The notes below the pieces were generated by a model. That model was not told where the DNA came from, ran no database searches, and saw only the letters and a program-made list of their open reading frames with translations. Below are positions 60,164 to 64,000 of a DNA stretch of 64,000 nt, in pieces. The stretch comes from Bacteroidia bacterium. Lineage in GTDB: Bacteria; Bacteroidota; Bacteroidia; J057. Position 1 is the first letter of the stretch. The number at the start of each line of letters is the position of its first letter. Made by a program: the position numbers and the translations under genes. The stretch is taken from NCBI GenBank assembly GCA_033391075.1, contig JAWPMV010000001.1, positions 1,488,001 to 1,552,000 of the forward strand, read 5' to 3'.

Positions 60164-63100
60164 CTACCGAACTACAACACTTCTTATCCCCCAAAATATC
60201 CCAATAATTCCAAGGATTGCCAAGAACCAGAGCCAGCTATTTGAAGATTTTTCGGGTAAAGGTTGCATATCCCCACTGGCCAGGAAAGCCGCCCAGAAAT
60301 AAGGTTGAGATTCCAACTGATCGCTTTTCTCAATATAGGCCAGTTTTGCTTTTCGTAAAGCAGTAGATTTCTGATCGCCTTCAGCCAAATGCTTGTAAAA
60401 GCTGGTCATGATTTCGGCCGTGCTTTCATCATTTACTTCCCAAAGTGACATGATCAGACTTCTGGCTCCTGCATAGGTAAAAGCCCGACCTAAACTCAGG
60501 ACACCTTCTCCTTCTGCCAATTCTCCTAAAGCGGTTTCACAGGCACTTAGTACGACCATTTCTGCTTTGAGTCTCTGGGTATAAAGTTCTTCTATCATAA
60601 GAGAATCATCATATTCCCCGTTTTCCGATTGACTCAAAGCAATGAAGGCATCTCTTTGCTTTTTTTCAGGAACCATGGCGTGACTGCTGATGTGGATGAT
60701 GGGATATTCATGGGCCATTTCGTAGAAATTGGCTTCATTGGCCTGACTGCCGGAAAGGATCTCCCCTGCATAGAAATCGCTGATCCCCTTCACTTCTGCC
60801 TCACTAAATTTCAAAGGTCCAAAACCGGCTCTTCTTTCTGCGAATAATCCTTCTTCCATCTCTGTATTGGGATAGCTGGGTTGAAAGGCCAAAAGCCTGG
60901 GTTCAGGTCTTTTAATTGGACGAGTTTCTTCCAGATACATCCATAGCCCCATAGAATAGAGATAGGAAAATTCATAGTCGCGGATGGCCCAGGGATAGCT
61001 TCTGATTTTGCCGATATCAGGAGGCATTTTACTTAGAAGCAAATCCATACTTAGCATACTCAATACTCCATCGGGAATGATTTTTAGGGTTTCGATTCCT
61101 GAAAAGTCTTCTTTGGCAGGAAGCAATAACTCATATAGCCTATGTGCCTCTGTTACAAATTTGCCCTGCATTTCCACAAAATCATCATCCGTTTTTGAAG
61201 ATAATGGGGCATAAATCAATTGCCGAAAATCTCTAATACGACCTGAAAAATCTTCATTGAGCTCTTTTCTTGTGAAATCCACCTTATCCTTCCGAATGTC
61301 AAATCTATACACAAAGGCATCATCCAGAAAATAGACAAGCGCAGCCTCCTTTTCTTGAAGAAGTTGATTTTGAATTTCACTCAATTGAGGAATATGGGGA
61401 TCGTATTTAATTCGGAAATATTGAGGATAATTGAGTTCTAATTCTTCAATCAAAGAATCCCGACTTGCGTTGAGTGCGAAGAGAATTTTTGATATACTAT
61501 CCGTTTCTGCAAGTTGATCACGCGTATATCTGCTTTTAAGGCTTTTGGTACTCATGATCTTTCGCTCAAGTTCCTGCTCTTTTTCCAAAACGGACTCAGG
61601 AATCTCCGAGCTTTGCAAGGCTTGCACATGCTTGAGACTCAACAAAAGGAGAAGGGCTTTACTTTTTTCACTTAGACGAAAGGCATTGTTGAGATACATC
61701 TGATCACCACTCTCCTGATATAATTCAAAAGCCAGTTCAATTCCCAATTCATAGAGTTTTCGAGAATTACTGGCCAGTTCAAGTTTACTGGATTCAGTTA
61801 GATATTCACTCCGAGTCGAATCGACAAGCATTTCGGCTGCCAAAATCAATTCAAAAGCTTTCTTGCGGTCTTGTTTTTTACTTTCCGCCTGAAGACAAAG
61901 ACTGTAGCCATGACAAATCCCAAGCATAACGGTGGGTTGTTCACGGCTAAGCTGATTGAGCGGATATTGGTTTCCCTGAGTCCAACCTTCCAGATCCATG
62001 GAAGTGATTGCCTGTTCGTAAAACTCCAATGCTTTTTGAGGATTTTTAAGGTAGTTGAAATAAACAGCTCCCTGTTTTGATTTGAAGTGAGCAATTCGAC
62101 TGGATTTAGGTCCACTTCTGGCAGCTTCTACCTGAGCGGCTTTTTCCCAGTACTCCAGAGATTTTTGATAGGCTTTTTTCTCTTCATAGAGTTTTGCATA
62201 GGCCGTAAAACGCGTAACCATACTGGGATGCGTCTCAGGAAATTTTTCGAGCGCGAGCTTCATCGATTTGTCGAGATAGCTCTGAGCATTTTCAAGATCC
62301 CTTTTATCAAAATAGGTCATCCCAATGTTTGCATAAAGTTGATCCATAAAGGGATGTTGATTGGGAAGACTTTCGAAGAAATCCACTGCTTTTTGATTGG
62401 CTTCCAATGATCGGTCAAAATCATTGATGCCTTTATAAGCAGCTCCAAGACTCATATAGAAGTTTGCTTTTCGGGGACTCATTTGAGGGCCAGAATGGAT
62501 GTCATCTATTCGAATAGCTTCCTGAAAAGCTGCAAGACCTTTTTCGGCCTCCTGCATATTATTATAAATCCCTCCGAGGTAGTAATAAATGATCGCGAGT
62601 TCTGGATGATCAGGAGGAAAGAACTTCTGTTGCAATCGCAGCGCTTCTTCGCAATATTTTCTGCCGGAATACAGTTTCCCAATTACTCCACTGATATATC
62701 CCAAATAAGAAAGGCCATTGATCATATCTGGATGTTCATCTGTGCCATAATGCTCCTCAAATATATTCATGGCGGTTTCTAAAGAAGCATGAGCTTCCGG
62801 ATGTCTTCGCATGAAAATGAGGCTGATGCCATAATCATTGTGTGTGCGGGCCAATAGGTGTTTGCTGATTTCTTCTTTCCGATCAATGAGAGACTCAAAG
62901 ATTTGAATTGCGCCGGGGAAATTCCCTTTTTTCATAAACAGATTCGCCTTGAGGTGCTGTGTTTTTCCTAGCATTTCAGGATCATGGATTTCCCGAATCT
63001 TCCGTGATTCTTCCAAATAGATTTCAATTTGTGGATTTCCAGGATTTTGGCTGATACTGCTAAAGGCCAGATCATACATTAGGCTTGCATACAAGGGCAG

Positions 63101-63430
63101 TTGATTCAGGGAATCTTTTTTTAACAGCTGCCTGGCTTCCTGCAAATACTGAACGGAACTATCCTTCTGACCAATTTTGGTTAAGAGATAGGCTCTTTGT
63201 TTAATCAATTTGACCCGATCCAGGGTATCCAGTATTGGAAAATTCTGTTCAATCTTTCGATTTGATTTCAGGCTCTCTTCATAATTTCCGCTTTCCAATA
63301 AAGCATCAGAATCTTTCAGGGCTTTGGAGAAAGAAGTATTCTGGCTATAGAGAGGAAGAGACTCAAATAATAGGAAAAGAAAGAGGAAAAAGTAAAAGCA
63401 AGGAGATTTCACTAACAGCATTCTTGGCAT
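60164..63430 (-). CDS. Secreted/anchored TPR-CHAT protein
   Basis: A 1088-residue protein. A signal peptide (about residues 1-30) is followed by some ten TPR units (to about 500), a helical linker and a C-terminal CHAT domain (about 740-1050), a caspase-fold peptidase. The dyad appears as His917 in HISSHA and Cys964 in LSACETALG. A final hydrophobic helix (about 1065-1082) suggests a membrane anchor, so the CHAT domain would lie in the periplasm. TPR-CHAT proteins are common in Bacteroidota. Known cytoplasmic CHAT effectors cleave gasdermins or other targets; a target here is unknown. Confidence 0.85.
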   Translation of the reverse strand: MPRMLLVKSPCFYFFLFLFLLFESLPLYSQNTSFSKALKDSDALLESGNYEESLKSNRKIEQNFPILDTLDRVKLIKQRAYLLTKIGQKDSSVQYLQEARQLLKKDSLNQLPLYASLMYDLAFSSISQNPGNPQIEIYLEESRKIREIHDPEMLGKTQHLKANLFMKKGNFPGAIQIFESLIDRKEEISKHLLARTHNDYGISLIFMRRHPEAHASLETAMNIFEEHYGTDEHPDMINGLSYLGYISGVIGKLYSGRKYCEEALRLQQKFFPPDHPELAIIYYYLGGIYNNMQEAEKGLAAFQEAIRIDDIHSGPQMSPRKANFYMSLGAAYKGINDFDRSLEANQKAVDFFESLPNQHPFMDQLYANIGMTYFDKRDLENAQSYLDKSMKLALEKFPETHPSMVTRFTAYAKLYEEKKAYQKSLEYWEKAAQVEAARSGPKSSRIAHFKSKQGAVYFNYLKNPQKALEFYEQAITSMDLEGWTQGNQYPLNQLSREQPTVMLGICHGYSLCLQAESKKQDRKKAFELILAAEMLVDSTRSEYLTESSKLELASNSRKLYELGIELAFELYQESGDQMYLNNAFRLSEKSKALLLLLSLKHVQALQSSEIPESVLEKEQELERKIMSTKSLKSRYTRDQLAETDSISKILFALNASRDSLIEELELNYPQYFRIKYDPHIPQLSEIQNQLLQEKEAALVYFLDDAFVYRFDIRKDKVDFTRKELNEDFSGRIRDFRQLIYAPLSSKTDDDFVEMQGKFVTEAHRLYELLLPAKEDFSGIETLKIIPDGVLSMLSMDLLLSKMPPDIGKIRSYPWAIRDYEFSYLYSMGLWMYLEETRPIKRPEPRLLAFQPSYPNTEMEEGLFAERRAGFGPLKFSEAEVKGISDFYAGEILSGSQANEANFYEMAHEYPIIHISSHAMVPEKKQRDAFIALSQSENGEYDDSLMIEELYTQRLKAEMVVLSACETALGELAEGEGVLSLGRAFTYAGARSLIMSLWEVNDESTAEIMTSFYKHLAEGDQKSTALRKAKLAYIEKSDQLESQPYFWAAFLASGDMQPLPEKSSNSWLWFLAILGIIGIFWGIRSVVVR

Positions 63431-63621
63431 GGTGTAATTGTAGCTCAGATCCTAAAGCACACAATAAATCTACTAAATAATTGACAATATTGCGGCCCTA
63501 TGTTTTCGAAACAGGACTTTGATAAAGGATTGAAAATATGGAGAATGGATTATGCGCCTAATTGAATTAGTCTGGTTCATTTAGGAAAAATCTTGCCCCA
63601 ATTGACTGAATTTTAGTATAT

Positions 63622-63629
63622 TAGATTTA
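63622..63629 (+). promoter_or_regulatory. Possible -7 element (TAGATTTA)
   Basis: One mismatch to TAnnTTTG, 30 bases before the ATG at 63660. No clear -33 TTG seen. Confidence 0.3.
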
Positions 63630-63659
63630 GCGATACACATTTACTCTAAAACTACTACT

Positions 63660-64000
63660 ATGAAAAATCTTTTGATTGCATCTGCTGTTGGCTCTGTAAT
63701 TATCTTTATGTGGCAGTTCCTGTCATGGGCTCCTTTAGGGATACATGAGGGTCAAATGGCACATACTGATAAGCAAGATGCCGTTTTGCAAGCGTTGGCA
63801 GATAGTGATTTGGCAGAAGGTGCATATTTCCTTCCGCGTCTTCCTGCCACTGCATCTAATGATGAAATGACGGCTTTTCAGAACGAAATGACGGGAAAAC
63901 CCTGGGCAAGGGTTAGTTATCACAAATCCTTCAACTCAAACATGGGTTTGAATATGTTCAGAGGATGGTTGATCAGTTTCGTTTCTGTATTCCTCCTTTC
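63660..64000 (+). CDS. Membrane protein, 3' end cut by window
   Basis: The frame opens with an ATG at 63660 and is still open at the window end after 113 codons. There is an N-terminal hydrophobic helix (residues 3-19), a soluble stretch with EGAYFLPRLPATAS, and a second helix starting at the window edge (RGWLISFVSVFLLS). This arrangement suggests a small membrane protein. It is not recognised further because the C-terminus is missing. It is divergent from the CHAT gene. Confidence 0.6.
   Translation, partial: MKNLLIASAVGSVIIFMWQFLSWAPLGIHEGQMAHTDKQDAVLQALADSDLAEGAYFLPRLPATASNDEMTAFQNEMTGKPWARVSYHKSFNSNMGLNMFRGWLISFVSVFLL

Noticed and set aside
1-64000. CRISPR arrays, tRNA, rRNA, prophage or integron
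   Set aside because: No repeat-spacer array, tRNA-like cloverleaf, rRNA conserved stretch, integrase or phage structural cluster was seen; only the orphan tube gene hints at phage ancestry.

Overview
The window is about 64 kb of chromosomal DNA, roughly 42% GC by eye, from a member of the Bacteroidota. The gene families fit the Saprospiria/Lewinella-like branch best, but this is an inference from content, not from a marker gene. Supporting signs are Bacteroidota-type promoters (TAnnTTTG near -7), few Shine-Dalgarno sequences, many lipoproteins and secreted proteins of unknown function, CHAT/TPR proteins, an EAD11-like adaptor, YwqK/MORN-variant repeats, SUFU, DUF4261, and a TGTCATTTTGAGC-type intergenic repeat. 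I see no rRNA, tRNA, CRISPR array, transposase or integrase. Most genes are single or in short operons, with many small enzymes and uncharacterised proteins.

Layout. 1-7.5 kb: DUF2809 fragment, SPFH lipoprotein, FkbM methyltransferase, PhoD-like phosphatase, a metallopeptidase-like lipoprotein, GNAT, SGNH hydrolase, SMP-30-like lipoprotein. 7.5-11.3 kb: an EAD11-like mini-protein, an SPFH protein overlapping an NAD-kinase-like protein, rlmF and a broken CHAT-like fragment. 11.3-18 kb: hydrolases, Nudix, YfcE-type phosphoesterase, M19 dipeptidase, class C beta-lactamase-like enzyme, a 90-bp palindromic element, and a secreted protein plus a MarR regulator with clear operators. 18-26 kb: esterase, an orphan contractile-tail tube protein (gp19-like) pair, a GAF-nucleotide cyclase with guanylate-cyclase-like substrate residues, a MenG-like methyltransferase and a Crp/Fnr regulator. 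26-33 kb: interspersed repeats, DUF3311/sodium:solute symporter pair, DUF4261, HEAT-like protein, ADP-ribosylglycohydrolase, Crp/Fnr-DUF2892 pair, SUFU. 33-39 kb: tandem TPR paralogues, flavodoxin-like oxidoreductase, response regulator/histidine kinase pair. 39-45 kb: class C hydrolase, a btaA-btaB betaine-lipid operon, membrane AraC regulator, retropepsin-like protease, NADAR protein. 45-54 kb: TetR/SDR pair with matching operators, MerB-like protein, several secreted proteins, PPP-type phosphatase, zinc-ribbon protein, MORN-variant lipoprotein. 54-64 kb: D-aminoacylase family amidohydrolase, membrane proteins, deoC, a 1088-residue TPR-CHAT protein and a 3'-truncated membrane protein.

Most interesting signal: three unlinked promoters, for SPFH/NAD-kinase-like (7.8 kb), ADP-ribosylglycohydrolase (30.6 kb) and NADAR (44.8 kb), carry the same dyad, ATTTGCGT-N7-ACRYAAAT or close to it, overlapping or abutting the -7 element. 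A further inverted copy lies just upstream of the SPFH gene. All three gene products belong to families that handle NAD or ADP-ribose, so the window appears to hold parts of a dispersed NAD/ADP-ribose regulon. Its regulator is not identifiable here. The first locus also carries an EAD11-like adaptor, which links it to conflict or stress signalling.
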